From Streptomyces sp. NBC_01723 (lineage in GTDB: Bacteria; Actinomycetota; Actinomycetes; Streptomycetales; Streptomycetaceae): a DNA stretch of 64,000 nt. Position numbers and translations under genes: made by a program. Below, one piece after another: positions 23,717-32,158 of this stretch; position 1 is the stretch's first letter, and each line of letters starts with the position of its first letter. The DNA is taken from contig NZ_CP109171.1 of the NCBI RefSeq assembly GCF_036246005.1, forward strand, positions 6,560,001 to 6,624,000, given 5' to 3'. The notes beneath the pieces were generated by a model. That model worked only from the letters and a program-made list of their open reading frames with translations. It was not told where the DNA came from and made no database searches.

Positions 23717-26320
23717 TCACAGCAGGTGCAGCTCCCGCGCGCGGCGCACGGCGTCGGAGCGCCGGTTCACGGACAGCTTGCGGTAGGCGCTCTTGAGGTG
23801 GGTCTTGACCGTGTTCACCGAGATGAACAGGTCGGCACCGATCTCCTCGTACGACATCAGCCGCGCGACCCCGCTCAGCACCTCCCGCTCCCTCGGACTG
23901 AGGTCCGGCACGACCGGTGCCGCGGGCGGCGGTGCGGGCGCCGGGGCCAGCAGCGGACGCACCCAGGGGCCGGTGTCGAGCAGCGGGCGCCGCAGCCGCT
24001 CGCGCCGCGCCTCCCGCACGGCGTGGCCGACCAGCCTGCGGGCGGCGACGGCGTCCCCGGCGGCATCGGCCGCCCGTGCCCTGAGCAGCGCGGCCCGCAC
24101 CCGCACGGCCGGACCAGGGTCGCCCCGCGCGGGGAGCGCGTCGAGCCGCCTCAGCGCCGCCTCGGGGAAACCCGCGGCGAACTGGACGCCCGCGGCCTCC
24201 ACGGCGCACATCGGGAACCCGGGCGGAACGCGTCGCAGGACAGCGCCTGCCGCCCCCCGGTCTCCCGCGGCCTGGTGCGCGGCGGCGGTCAGCACGGTGC
24301 GGTGCGCCTCCAGCCACGGTGAGACGGTCACTCCGGGCACCGGCCGCCGCAGTGCGTCGAACGCGGCGCGGGCCCGGCCGCGGGCCAGCAGCAGCCGGGC
24401 CGTGGTGGCGGCCCGGGCCCCCGCGCACACCGGGTCCCGCACCGCCTGTTCCCCGCCGCCCGGCACGTCGAGCAGTGCCTCGGCGCGATCGAGTTCGTCG
24501 CGTTCCACGGCGACCGCCGCGAGCACCACGAGGGCGATGCCCGACCCGGACCGCCCCGGCAGACTGAACCGGCGCCGTACCGCCGTGGCCGCCAGTGCCC
24601 TGCTCTCGGCGGCCGAGGGGCGCCCGTCCAGGTAGTCGATCAGGGCGAGGTGTCCGAGCGCGTCCTCGCGGGCCGGTGCCGTCGCCGCCCGTTCGTCGCC
24701 GCCCGCCACGGCCGCCAGTTCGGCCCGTGCCTCGTCCAGGCGGCCGGCCCAGAGCAAGGCGCAGCCCACATGGGCCCGCAGGAGGGCGACGACCTCGGGG
24801 TGCTCGTCCAGCAGCCCCTCCGGCAGCTCGCTGAGCAGCTTCCCCGCGGTCCCGGCCGCCGTCGCCGCCCGCTCCGGCGAGCCGGTCAGCCGCGCCGCCA
24901 GTGCCTGGAGCAGCGCCTCGCACATCCGGGTGGTCGCCGGGGCGTCCGCCGTCAGGGCCCGTTCGGCGTGCCGCAGATGGGCCAGACCACCCTCCAGGTC
25001 GGACCGGGCCAGGCCGCGTGCCGCGCGGACCAGCTCCGCGGCCGGGGTGGTGGCCGTGGCGGGCATCCGTGCGAACAGGGCGGAGAGGTCGGCGGACCGC
25101 AGCCCGGTGAACAACTGGCCGACGGCGAGGTCCCCGAGCAGCGCCCCGGCCGTGAACTCCCAGTCGTCGGCGGCGGCTCCGTGCCGCAGCGCCTCGGTGA
25201 GCCGCCCGTGCCGCCGCAGCCACACCGCCGCCCGCCGGTGCAGTTCCGCCTCCAGACCGGGCAGCCGCTCACGCAGGTGGGCGCGGAGGATCTCCGCGAA
25301 CAGCGGGTGCAGCCGGTACGAGACGTCTCCCAGGTACTCGACGAACGCGTTCTGCCGCCGCAGCCCCGCCAGCGCGGACTCGGCGTCCCGGCGCCCGGTC
25401 AGCGCGTCCGCCAGCTCGGGCCGGAAGTCGTCGAGCACACTCACCCGCAGCAGCAGGCCCCGGATGCCGGGGCCCTGCCGGTCGAGCACCTCCGCAAGCA
25501 GGAAGTCGGCGACGGCGGAGTGGCCCGCCTCGAACTCCTTCAGGTACCGCTCCGGGTCCGGACTGTTCCGTGCCGCCAGCGCGCACAGCCGCAGTCCCGC
25601 GGCCCAGCCGCGCGTGTGCTCCACGAGCCCGAGCGTGGCGTGCCGGGCGAGGCGCAGGCCGTGCAGTTCGAGGAGCGTGGCGGCCTCGTCGGGGGTGAAG
25701 GCCAGGTCCGCGTTCCTGATCTCGGTCAGCTGACCGGACGCCCGGTAGCGGTGCAGGGGGAGCCGGGGCTCGTTGCGGGTGACGAGGAAGAGGCGCAGCC
25801 CCTCGCCCGCGTGGCGCAGGACGAACTCCAGCTGTGCGGCGATCTCCGGATCGGTCACCCGGTCGTACTCGTCCAGCACCACGACCACCGGCCGTTCCCG
25901 TTCGCACAGCGCGCCGGCCAGACGCGAGGGGAACATCGGGTCGACCCGGTCCCCGCAGGCGGGGATCCCGACCTCCGGGGGCACCGGTTCACCGGCGACG
26001 CGCAGTGCCTGCAGCAGGTAGGCCCAGAACGTTCCGCCGCCCTGGTGCCCGGGGTCGTTGGTGAGCCAGGCGACGGGCCGCCCGGCCCGGGCCGCCCAGT
26101 CGGCCACCAGCAACGTCTTCCCGGCCCCCGCGGCACCGCTCACCAGCGTCAACGGCGTGTCCAGGCCGTCGTCGAGGCGCCGTGACAGCCGCCCGCGCCG
26201 CAAGAACGTCGGAGGGAGGGCGGGCACCGCCGTGCGGGTACGCAGGAAGGGGCCCGTCCGGGGCTCGTTCTCGTGCCCCGGCGCCGTCGGCTCGCGACCA
26301 CTCTGCCTCTCCCCGGCCAT
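23717..26320 (-). CDS. MalT/LuxR-type STAND transcriptional regulator
   Basis: 867 aa from the ATG at 26320. N-terminal P-loop ATPase: Walker A SGAAGAGKTLLVADW near residue 62, Walker B PVVVVLDEYDRVTD, WAAGLRLCALAARN sensor region. A long TPR-like helical centre rich in Ala/Arg follows, then a C-terminal LuxR helix-turn-helix (LSPREREVLSGVARLMSYEE, ISVNTVKTHLKSAYRKL). The architecture matches MalT, which multimerises on ATP and an inducer. The ligand and target are unknown; no pathway gene is adjacent. Confidence 0.93.
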   Translation of the reverse strand: MAGERQSGREPTAPGHENEPRTGPFLRTRTAVPALPPTFLRRGRLSRRLDDGLDTPLTLVSGAAGAGKTLLVADWAARAGRPVAWLTNDPGHQGGGTFWAYLLQALRVAGEPVPPEVGIPACGDRVDPMFPSRLAGALCERERPVVVVLDEYDRVTDPEIAAQLEFVLRHAGEGLRLFLVTRNEPRLPLHRYRASGQLTEIRNADLAFTPDEAATLLELHGLRLARHATLGLVEHTRGWAAGLRLCALAARNSPDPERYLKEFEAGHSAVADFLLAEVLDRQGPGIRGLLLRVSVLDDFRPELADALTGRRDAESALAGLRRQNAFVEYLGDVSYRLHPLFAEILRAHLRERLPGLEAELHRRAAVWLRRHGRLTEALRHGAAADDWEFTAGALLGDLAVGQLFTGLRSADLSALFARMPATATTPAAELVRAARGLARSDLEGGLAHLRHAERALTADAPATTRMCEALLQALAARLTGSPERAATAAGTAGKLLSELPEGLLDEHPEVVALLRAHVGCALLWAGRLDEARAELAAVAGGDERAATAPAREDALGHLALIDYLDGRPSAAESRALAATAVRRRFSLPGRSGSGIALVVLAAVAVERDELDRAEALLDVPGGGEQAVRDPVCAGARAATTARLLLARGRARAAFDALRRPVPGVTVSPWLEAHRTVLTAAAHQAAGDRGAAGAVLRRVPPGFPMCAVEAAGVQFAAGFPEAALRRLDALPARGDPGPAVRVRAALLRARAADAAGDAVAARRLVGHAVREARRERLRRPLLDTGPWVRPLLAPAPAPPPAAPVVPDLSPREREVLSGVARLMSYEEIGADLFISVNTVKTHLKSAYRKLSVNRRSDAVRRARELHLL

Positions 26321-26332
26321 GGTCAGCACCAC

Positions 26333-26588
26333 CTTCGTCGCCCCGTGAGAAGCGCGCCTGCCCTCTCAGCATCGCAGCGTTCGCACGGCGCGGCGCGGCG
26401 ACGGGAACGCCGCCCGGTCGGGCCGGGGCCTGCCTGGGGGCAGGTCTGGTGCGCCCAGCGGCGAGGCGGAGGGGGCGACGCGATGGCGCCCCGCGAGCGC
26501 AGCCGAGCGTGGGGGAGTCGGCGGGTGACGACAACGCCGCGGTTGCGCGTGCCGGCCCCGCATCTGCGGCATGATCCGCCGGCAGGCC
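26333..26588. other. Intergenic region with a REP-like hairpin
   Basis: No gene seen. The sequence around 26488-26515 (CCCCGCGAGCGCAGCCGAGC, then GTGGGG) is an imperfect hairpin of a type that recurs in streptomycete intergenic DNA. Its position suits a terminator for the ABC-2 operon on the minus strand. Confidence 0.5.
26488..26515 (-). terminator. Imperfect hairpin, likely terminator of the ABC-2 operon
   Basis: A GC-rich stem pairs CCCC with GGGG around a GAGCGCAGCCGAGC core, about 75 nt past the permease stop. There is no T-tract. Confidence 0.45.
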
Positions 26589-27482
26589 CTACGCGGGCAG
26601 CGCGCCGCTCTGTTCCGCCTTGCGGTGGCGCGCGCTCAGGCGGGAACCGGACTCGCGGCGCGCGGCGCGGCGCAGGAGGGGCACGGCGAGGAGGAAGCCG
26701 AGCACGGCCCAGGCGGTCAGGACGAGCGCGACCGTGGGCAGCTCCCAGGAACCGGCCGCCTCGGCGGTCCGGGCGCTGTCCGGCAGCAGGGCCGAACGCA
26801 GGCCCTGCGCCATCCACTTGAGCGGGAAGACCGAGGCCACCTGCTGGACCGGCACGGGCAGCGAGGTCAGCGGGAACACGGTGCCGGAGGTGAACAGCAG
26901 CGCCATGGTGGGCAGCATGATCAACGCCAGTGCCTCGCGCGGGTTGGGCAGCACCGCGCCGATGGCCGCGCCCAGCGGGACGACGGCGAGCAGCCCGAGC
27001 GTGGTGACCCAGAGCAGCGTCACCCAGCCGCCCGGCCCCTGCGGCAGCGGCCCGTCCACCAGCAGCGCGGCGAGTCCCAGCAGCACGGCCAGGGTGGCGA
27101 CCGTCGTGACGACCACCAGCAGGGACTTGGCCACCAGGTAGGCCGGGATCCCGCCGGGTGTGGCGCGCAGCCGCAGCAGGGCACCCTCCTCCCGTTCGGT
27201 CACCAGCATCTGCGGGAGATTGATCAGCCCGATCTGGAACATCAGGTAGGCGGCGAAGCCCGCGAGCACCAGGTGGGCCATCGGCGTCCGGGTCCCGGGC
27301 ACGTCGTCGCCGACGTATCCGGCGACGACCAGCGCCACCACCACGTTGCTGAGGTGGCCGGACATCTCCTTGGGGTTGCGCAGGAGGTGGCGCAGCTCGA
27401 TGCCGCCGCGCAGGAAACCGGCCCGCCAAGGGGCGCGGACGGTGCGGCGCGGGCCCTCCCGCTCCAGCTGTGTCTCCGTCAT
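26589..27482 (-). CDS. ABC-2 type transporter permease
   Basis: 297 aa from the ATG at 27482, which overlaps the ATPase stop (ATGA). Six membrane segments are visible, including VVVALVVAGYV, VLAGFAAYLMFQIGLINLPQ, LLVVVTTVATLAVLLGLAAL, VTTLGLLAVVPLGAAIGAVL and LIMLPTMALLFTSGTVFPLT. The ERRxGAL-like TEREEGALLRLRATPGGI cytoplasmic helix is typical of ABC-2 exporters. With the DrrA-like ATPase it should form an exporter for drugs, lipids or an unknown molecule. It is the last gene of a four-gene coupled operon. Confidence 0.92.
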   Translation of the reverse strand: MTETQLEREGPRRTVRAPWRAGFLRGGIELRHLLRNPKEMSGHLSNVVVALVVAGYVGDDVPGTRTPMAHLVLAGFAAYLMFQIGLINLPQMLVTEREEGALLRLRATPGGIPAYLVAKSLLVVVTTVATLAVLLGLAALLVDGPLPQGPGGWVTLLWVTTLGLLAVVPLGAAIGAVLPNPREALALIMLPTMALLFTSGTVFPLTSLPVPVQQVASVFPLKWMAQGLRSALLPDSARTAEAAGSWELPTVALVLTAWAVLGFLLAVPLLRRAARRESGSRLSARHRKAEQSGALPA

Positions 27483-28399
27483 GCGGCCCGTGCCTCGCTC
27501 TCCGCGATCCCGTCGGCACCGTCCGTACCGTCGGTACCGACATCCGACCGGTGCACCATGTGCAAGTACGTGTCTTCCAGCGTCGGACGCCGGACCTCCA
27601 GGTCCGCGATCGGGCCGTCGGCGTCCCGGTGCAGCTCCCACACCAGCCGTGAGGGGTCCTCGGTGCGTTCGCGGCGGGGCGTGCCGTCACCGGCCGTCCA
27701 GCGGACCTCGGCCCGCGCGGCGGCCCGGCGGGCCAGCTCCGCGGGGGTGCCGTGGGCCTGGATCCGGCCGCCGACCAGCATGGCGATCCGGTCGGCGAGC
27801 CGCTCGGCCTCGACCAGGTCGTGCGTGGTGAGCAGGACGGTGACGCCCTCCTCGCGGGCCAGCCGTTCGACCAGGAGGTGGAACTCGCGGCGGGCCTCCG
27901 GGTCGAAGCCCGTGGTCGGCTCGTCCAGGAACAGCAGCTCAGGGCGGCCGACGATGCCGAGCGCCACGTCCAGGCGCCGGCGCTGCCCGCCGGACAGCCG
28001 CTCCACCTGCCGCCCGGCCTGCTCGGTGAGGCCGACCAGGTCCAGCAGCTCGGCCGGGTCGCGCGGGTCGGCGTAGTACGTCGCGAAGTGGGTCAGCAGT
28101 TCGGCGACCCGCCAGCGGCGGTGGTCGCGCCAGGACTGGAGGACCAGCCCGATCCGCGCCCGCCAGGCGTCGTCGCCCCGCTCCGGGTCGGTGCCCAGCA
28201 CGCGGACCTCTCCGCCGGAGCGCTGCCGGAAGCCCTCCAGGATCTCGACGGTCGTGGTCTTGCCCGCGCCGTTGGGCCCGAGCAGGGCCAGGACCTCGCC
28301 GCGGTGCACGTCCAGGTCGACGCCGTGCAGGATGCCGACGTCGCCGTACGCCATGTTCAGGGCGCGTGCCTGGACCACGGGGGTGGGGCGCCCGGTCAT
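27479..28399 (-). CDS. ABC transporter ATP-binding protein (DrrA-like)
   Basis: 306 aa. Walker A GPNGAGKTT, a Q-loop in GLVLQSWRDH, signature LSGGQRRRLDVALGI, Walker B LLFLDEPTTGFD and switch H in TTHDL are intact. The C-terminal extension, with TPRRERTEDPSR and PTLEDTYLHM, fits the DrrA-type family of exporter ATPases. The start overlaps the wHTH gene stop and its own stop overlaps the permease start, both by 4 nt. Confidence 0.94.
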   Translation of the reverse strand: MTGRPTPVVQARALNMAYGDVGILHGVDLDVHRGEVLALLGPNGAGKTTTVEILEGFRQRSGGEVRVLGTDPERGDDAWRARIGLVLQSWRDHRRWRVAELLTHFATYYADPRDPAELLDLVGLTEQAGRQVERLSGGQRRRLDVALGIVGRPELLFLDEPTTGFDPEARREFHLLVERLAREEGVTVLLTTHDLVEAERLADRIAMLVGGRIQAHGTPAELARRAAARAEVRWTAGDGTPRRERTEDPSRLVWELHRDADGPIADLEVRRPTLEDTYLHMVHRSDVGTDGTDGADGIAESEARAA

Positions 28400-28743
28400 C
28401 GTGCGACCTCCGTGGGGTGGTGTGCCCGCGCATCAGCCGTCTCCGGCGGCCCGGCCCCCTCGACGATCGCCCGGAGCGCCGCCACATGCCCCTCGAAGGC
28501 GGTGCGCCCCCGGTCCGTCAGCCGCACCTTGGTGCGCCGCTTGCGGCCGGCACCCTCCTTCTGGATCTCCAGGTACTGGGCCTCCTCCAGCGTGTGCAGC
28601 TGCTTGGAGAGCGCGGAGTCGCTGAGCGAGAGGCTGTCGCGGACGAACGCGAAGTCCGCCCACTCGGTGGCGGCGAGCAGGGCGACCACCGACAGCCGGG
28701 TGGCGGGGTGGATCAGCTCGTCGAAGCCGCTGGGGACGCTCAT
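28396..28743 (-). CDS. Winged-helix transcriptional regulator (transporter-operon type)
   Basis: 115 aa. The HTH_27-type wing domain is seen as HPATRLSVVALLAATEWADF, LSLSDSALSKQLHTLEEAQY and the wing EGAGRKRRTKVRLTDRGRTA, followed by a short acidic tail. Small regulators of this group usually repress their own operon. It lies inside the membrane-protein/ATPase/permease chain with ATGA overlaps on both sides. The twin palindromes at 29269-29314 are the obvious candidate operators. Confidence 0.9.
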   Translation of the reverse strand: MSVPSGFDELIHPATRLSVVALLAATEWADFAFVRDSLSLSDSALSKQLHTLEEAQYLEIQKEGAGRKRRTKVRLTDRGRTAFEGHVAALRAIVEGAGPPETADARAHHPTEVAR

Positions 28744-29237
28744 CGGCCCGCCTCCGCGCCGGTGCCCCGGCGGCGCAGCGTGCCGGTGGCCCAGCGGTTG
28801 GCGGGGTTCACGAACAGCACGAAGACGGCCGCCGCCGCGGTCGCCTGGATCATGCTGCCCGCCAAGGGCTCCAAGGGCTCGGCCAACTGCCCGGTCAGTA
28901 CGGTCGTCCCGCCGACCAGCACCGCGCCTCCGGCGAACGTGGCGAGGGAACGCCAGTCGTAGCGGGAGTGGTGCAGTCGCACCCTGCCGCGGTTGGTGTG
29001 CGTCACGACCATCCACGCCAGCAGCGAGAGGTACGCGACGGCCGCGAGCGCGACGCCCCACGGGGGCGGCTCCAGGCCCTGGGCGGCCAGGAAGAGCCAC
29101 ATGAGGGCGGCCGTGCCGTACGTCGTGCGGGGACCGCCGGACGCGGACCGCTCGACCTCGTCGTACACCCGCTCCTGCGGCACCCGGATGCGCTGGAGGT
29201 CCTGCCATGCCTGTTCGGCGTTCACCGGTGCGCCCAC
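28740..29237 (-). CDS. Membrane protein heading the wHTH-ABC operon
   Basis: 165 aa from the GTG at 29237, chosen because GGAGG sits 8 nt upstream; longer in-frame starts would run into the promoter/operator. An N-terminal soluble helix (AEQAWQDLQRIRVPQERVYD) is followed by four membrane segments (YGTAALMWLFLAAQGL, WGVALAAVAYLSLLAWMVVT, LATFAGGAVLVGGTTVLTGQ, ATAAAAVFVLFVNPANRW). I do not recognise the family. The 3' end overlaps the regulator start, so it may sense or modulate the exporter. Confidence 0.82.
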   Translation of the reverse strand: MGAPVNAEQAWQDLQRIRVPQERVYDEVERSASGGPRTTYGTAALMWLFLAAQGLEPPPWGVALAAVAYLSLLAWMVVTHTNRGRVRLHHSRYDWRSLATFAGGAVLVGGTTVLTGQLAEPLEPLAGSMIQATAAAAVFVLFVNPANRWATGTLRRRGTGAEAGR

Positions 29238-29265
29238 GCCCACCGCCTCCCCTTCCACGTCCAGC

Positions 29266-29314
29266 TTTACTTTCCTGCCGGGAAAGTTACTCTTGACTTT
29301 CCCGGCAGGCAAGT
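29266..29314. promoter_or_regulatory. Divergent promoters with twin 19-bp palindromic operators
   Basis: Two related palindromes: ACTTTCC-TGCCG-GGAAAGT (29269-29287, perfect) and ACTTTCC-CGGCA-GGCAAGT (29296-29314, one mismatch), centres 27 bp apart. Plus-strand promoter toward GPP34: TTTACT (29266-29271), 16 bp, TACTCT (29288-29293), with the first palindrome in its spacer. Minus-strand promoter toward the membrane/wHTH/ABC operon: TTGCCT (29307-29312), 17 bp, TAACTT (29284-29289), with the second palindrome covering the -35 and spacer. The encoded winged-helix protein is the likely ligand. Confidence 0.7.
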
Positions 29315-29338
29315 CGGGCGGACGGAGGGAAGAGGACC

Positions 29339-30010
29339 ATGCAGAAGGATCCGCTCATCGTCGAGGACCTGACGCTGCTGATGTTCGACGACGCCTCGGG
29401 CGCCATCGCGGGCGCCGGGACGCTGTACTACACCCAGGGCGGCGCCGTGCTCGTGGAACTGGCGCAGGCCGGGCGGCTGCGCGTCGACCGGCGGGACGTG
29501 GGCATGGACGGTGTGCGCGTGCACGCCGTCGCCGGGGCCCCGCTGTCCGACCCGGTGCTCCGCGGGGCCCACGAGAAGGTCTCCGCGCGCACCCGTGGGG
29601 TCAACACCCTCCTCATCGAGATCGGAACCGGCCTGCGCGAGACGGTCCTCGACCGGCTCGTCGAGCGCGGGATGGTGCGCTGGGAGCGCAAGAAGGTACT
29701 GGGCCTGTTCCCCGCGACGTCCCTGTCAGCGGCCGACACCCGGCACAAGGAGGCCCTGCTGGAACGCGTGCGCGCGGTCCTGGTGGACGAGGAGGAGCCC
29801 GACGGGCGCACGGCGGCCCTGATCGGCCTGCTCTCCGCGAGCGGGACCCTGCCGGGCCTGCACCGCGTGATCCCCTGGTCGGGCAAGGTCTACCAGCGGG
29901 CCAAGAGGCTGGAGCAGGACAGCTGGGGCGCGGAAGCGGTGAACACGGCCGTGCTGCGGACCCTCGCCGCCGTCACCGCGGGCACCGCGGCGGCCGTCAC
30001 CACCGACTGA
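29339..30010 (+). CDS. GPP34 family phosphoprotein
   Basis: 223 aa, Golgi-phosphoprotein-3-like fold found widely in Streptomyces: PLIVEDLTLLMFDDASGAI at the N-terminus, LVELAQAGRLRVD, LVERGMVRWERKKVLGLFPA and the C-terminal NTAVLRTLAAVTAGTAAAVT. Eukaryotic members bind PI4P at membranes; bacterial roles are unknown. The ATG has GGAGGGAAGAGG upstream. It is divergent from, and shares operators with, the wHTH/ABC-2 operon, so it is probably co-regulated with that exporter. Confidence 0.9.
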   Translation: MQKDPLIVEDLTLLMFDDASGAIAGAGTLYYTQGGAVLVELAQAGRLRVDRRDVGMDGVRVHAVAGAPLSDPVLRGAHEKVSARTRGVNTLLIEIGTGLRETVLDRLVERGMVRWERKKVLGLFPATSLSAADTRHKEALLERVRAVLVDEEEPDGRTAALIGLLSASGTLPGLHRVIPWSGKVYQRAKRLEQDSWGAEAVNTAVLRTLAAVTAGTAAAVTTD

Positions 30011-30034
30011 AGCCGGCAGCGGGTATGCGGCACA

Positions 30035-30412
30035 TCACTCCGCGTAGGTGACCACGGTGTCCAGCCCGGCCTGCCGCAGCACCCGGTGGACGGCCGGACG
30101 GGCACCCCGGACCGTCAGGCTGACCGGCTCGTGCGCCCGGGTCACCGCCCGCATCAGCGCGTAGGCGGACGCCAGGTCGATGTTCTCCAGACCGCTCATC
30201 TCCAGGGTCCAGTCCGAGGGCTCCCGCAGCCGCGGGTCCATGAGCAGTTCCTCCAGGACCTGGAGCGCGTGCGAGTCGAGGGTGCCGGAGAAGGCCAGCA
30301 CGGCGTGCCGTCCGCCCGCCTCGGCGATCCATACGGGCGCGTTCTGAGTGGAGCGATGAGGGTCGAGGGTCACGACGGCCTCCTGCGCAGTGCGGGCGTG
30401 CGTGGCTTCCAT
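30035..30412 (-). CDS. STAS domain protein (anti-sigma factor antagonist type)
   Basis: 125 aa from the ATG at 30412. The STAS fold is seen as VLAFSGTLDSHALQVLEELL, WTLEMSGLENIDLASAYALM and RPAVHRVLRQAGLDTVV. The phosphorylatable serine/threonine loop is replaced by LENIDLASAYAL, so classical SpoIIAA switching is not certain. It could partner the SpoIIE-type phosphatase at 15-17.6 kb or the HATPase protein at 33 kb; that is inference. It is convergent with GPP34. Confidence 0.85.
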   Translation of the reverse strand: MEATHARTAQEAVVTLDPHRSTQNAPVWIAEAGGRHAVLAFSGTLDSHALQVLEELLMDPRLREPSDWTLEMSGLENIDLASAYALMRAVTRAHEPVSLTVRGARPAVHRVLRQAGLDTVVTYAE

Positions 30413-30513
30413 TGTCCCCCAGCCGGGCCGAAGCGGACGGTCCGGAATAGACACGGACACGGTGACGCTGTGCCATGAGCGGTACGAGAGTGCGGCGAAG
30501 GGCTGGTGGGCAC

Positions 30514-32019
30514 ATGACGGCAGGCCGGACGAAACCCGTGGTCAGCACGGTGTACGGGGCCGTGCGCGGCCGGTACGAGAACGGGGTCGCCGTCTTCCGC
30601 GGCATCCCCTACGCCGCCCCGCCCTTCGGCCCCCGCCGGTTCCGCCCGCCCGTGGCGCCAGAGCCCTGGGACGGGGTGCGCGACGCCGGCACCTTCGGCC
30701 CCACGGCGCCGAAACCGCCGTACTCCGAGGCCTTCGCGCAGTACCTCTCCGACCCGGCGATCCCCGGCGACGACTGCCTCAACCTCAACGTCTGGACGCC
30801 CGAGCCCGGCCCCGGCGCCCGGCTGCCGGTCCTGGTCTGGCTGCATGGCGGCGCCCTGACCAGGGGATCCTCCGCGGTGCCCGTCTACAACGGTGCCACC
30901 TTCGCGCGGGACGGCGTGGTCTGCGTCTCGGTCAACTACCGACTCGGCGTCGAGGGCTACGGCCTCTTCCCGGACGTCCCCGCCAACGCCGGCCTGCGCG
31001 ACCAGATCGCCGCCCTGGAGTGGGTGCGGGCGTCCATCGCGGCCTTCGGCGGCGACCCCGACCGCGTCACCGTCGCCGGTCAGTCCGCCGGCGCCATCAG
31101 CACCGGCGCCCTGCTCGCCGCGCCCCGGGCCCAGGGGCTGTTCCGCCGCGCGGTGCTCCAGAGCGGCGCGCCCGAGGCCGCCGACCGCGACAAGGTACGG
31201 CGCATGGTCCGCCGGATGGCCGCCCGCCTCCGGATACCCGCCACCGCCGAGTCCTTCGCCGCCGCCGACCGCGCCCAGTTGCTGCGCGCCCAGGCCGAGG
31301 TGGGCCGGTTCAGCAGCCCCGTCCTCGGCGGACCCGCCTTCGGCATCGTCGTCGACGGCGACGTGATGCCCCGGGACCCGCTGGACGCGCTCGTCGAGGG
31401 CGACGCCGCCCGCGACGTCGACCTGATGATGGGCTGGACCCGCGACGAGTACCGGCTCTGGCTGGTCCCCGGCGGCCTCCTCGAACGCGTCGACCGGCTC
31501 GGCGCGGTGGCCCTCGCGGGCGCGCGCGCCCGTTGCCACTGCGGCAACGAGGTCGTACGCGGCTACCGCGCGGCGCGCCCCGACGCCGGTGCCGCCGAGA
31601 CGGTGGGGCAGCTGGTCACCGACCACCTGCTCCGCATCCCGCTGCACCGCGTGGCCGACGCGCGGCCCGGATCCTCTTACGTCTACGAGTTCGCCTGGCC
31701 GTCCAGCCTGCCCGACCTCGGCGCCTGCCACGCCCTGGAACTGGGCTTCGTCTTCGACTCCGGCGACCTCCCCGACTCCCGCAAGCTCGCGGGCGAGGGT
31801 GCTCCGCAGGAGTTGGCGGATGCGATGCACGGGGCGTGGGTCCGGTTCGCGGAGTCCGGCGACCCGGGCTGGGCGGCCTGGGACGCCACGCATCCCGTCC
31901 GGGTGTTCGGCGAGGGCGAGCCCTATGTGGCGTACGGCCCGCGCGACGCGGAGTTCGACCTGTGGAAGACGGACGTCACCATGCGAGGAATGCGGTCCAG
32001 GCGCTTGGTGCGACGGTGA
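30514..32019 (+). CDS. Type-B carboxylesterase/lipase family protein
   Basis: 501 aa from the ATG at 30514. The alpha/beta-hydrolase motifs are in order: FRGIPYAAPPFGPRRFRPP, EDCLNLNV-like DDCLNLNVWTPEP, oxyanion loop LHGGALTRGS, nucleophile GQSAGA, acidic residue in GWTRDEYRLW, and a histidine in GACHALELGFVFD. Substrates in this family are esters and carbamates. No signal peptide is visible, so it is cytoplasmic. The 3' end overlaps the convergent DUF397 gene by 44 nt, which is unusual for two intact genes. Confidence 0.92.
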   Translation: MTAGRTKPVVSTVYGAVRGRYENGVAVFRGIPYAAPPFGPRRFRPPVAPEPWDGVRDAGTFGPTAPKPPYSEAFAQYLSDPAIPGDDCLNLNVWTPEPGPGARLPVLVWLHGGALTRGSSAVPVYNGATFARDGVVCVSVNYRLGVEGYGLFPDVPANAGLRDQIAALEWVRASIAAFGGDPDRVTVAGQSAGAISTGALLAAPRAQGLFRRAVLQSGAPEAADRDKVRRMVRRMAARLRIPATAESFAAADRAQLLRAQAEVGRFSSPVLGGPAFGIVVDGDVMPRDPLDALVEGDAARDVDLMMGWTRDEYRLWLVPGGLLERVDRLGAVALAGARARCHCGNEVVRGYRAARPDAGAAETVGQLVTDHLLRIPLHRVADARPGSSYVYEFAWPSSLPDLGACHALELGFVFDSGDLPDSRKLAGEGAPQELADAMHGAWVRFAESGDPGWAAWDATHPVRVFGEGEPYVAYGPRDAEFDLWKTDVTMRGMRSRRLVRR

Positions 32020-32158
32020 TGTGCGGGGTGGTGTCGTCGGGGGGCGTTTTGGAGTCGCGGATGTGGATGGCGGTGGGTTCGGTGGCGACCTCTACGCAGT
32101 TGCCGCCTTCGTCGCCGCTGTAGCTCGACTTGAACCACCGAAGTGCGGTGCTGCTCAT
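31976..32158 (-). CDS. DUF397 domain protein
   Basis: 60 aa: ALRWFKSSYSGDEGGNCVEV, then IHIRDSKTP and a C-terminal WTAFLAW, the full DUF397 pattern. In Streptomyces these small acidic proteins are encoded next to XRE (WhiJ-like) regulators and are thought to interact with them. The start ATG overlaps the regulator stop (ATGA). The last 44 nt run antisense to the esterase end. Confidence 0.93.
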   Translation of the reverse strand: MSSTALRWFKSSYSGDEGGNCVEVATEPTAIHIRDSKTPPDDTTPHITVAPSAWTAFLAW

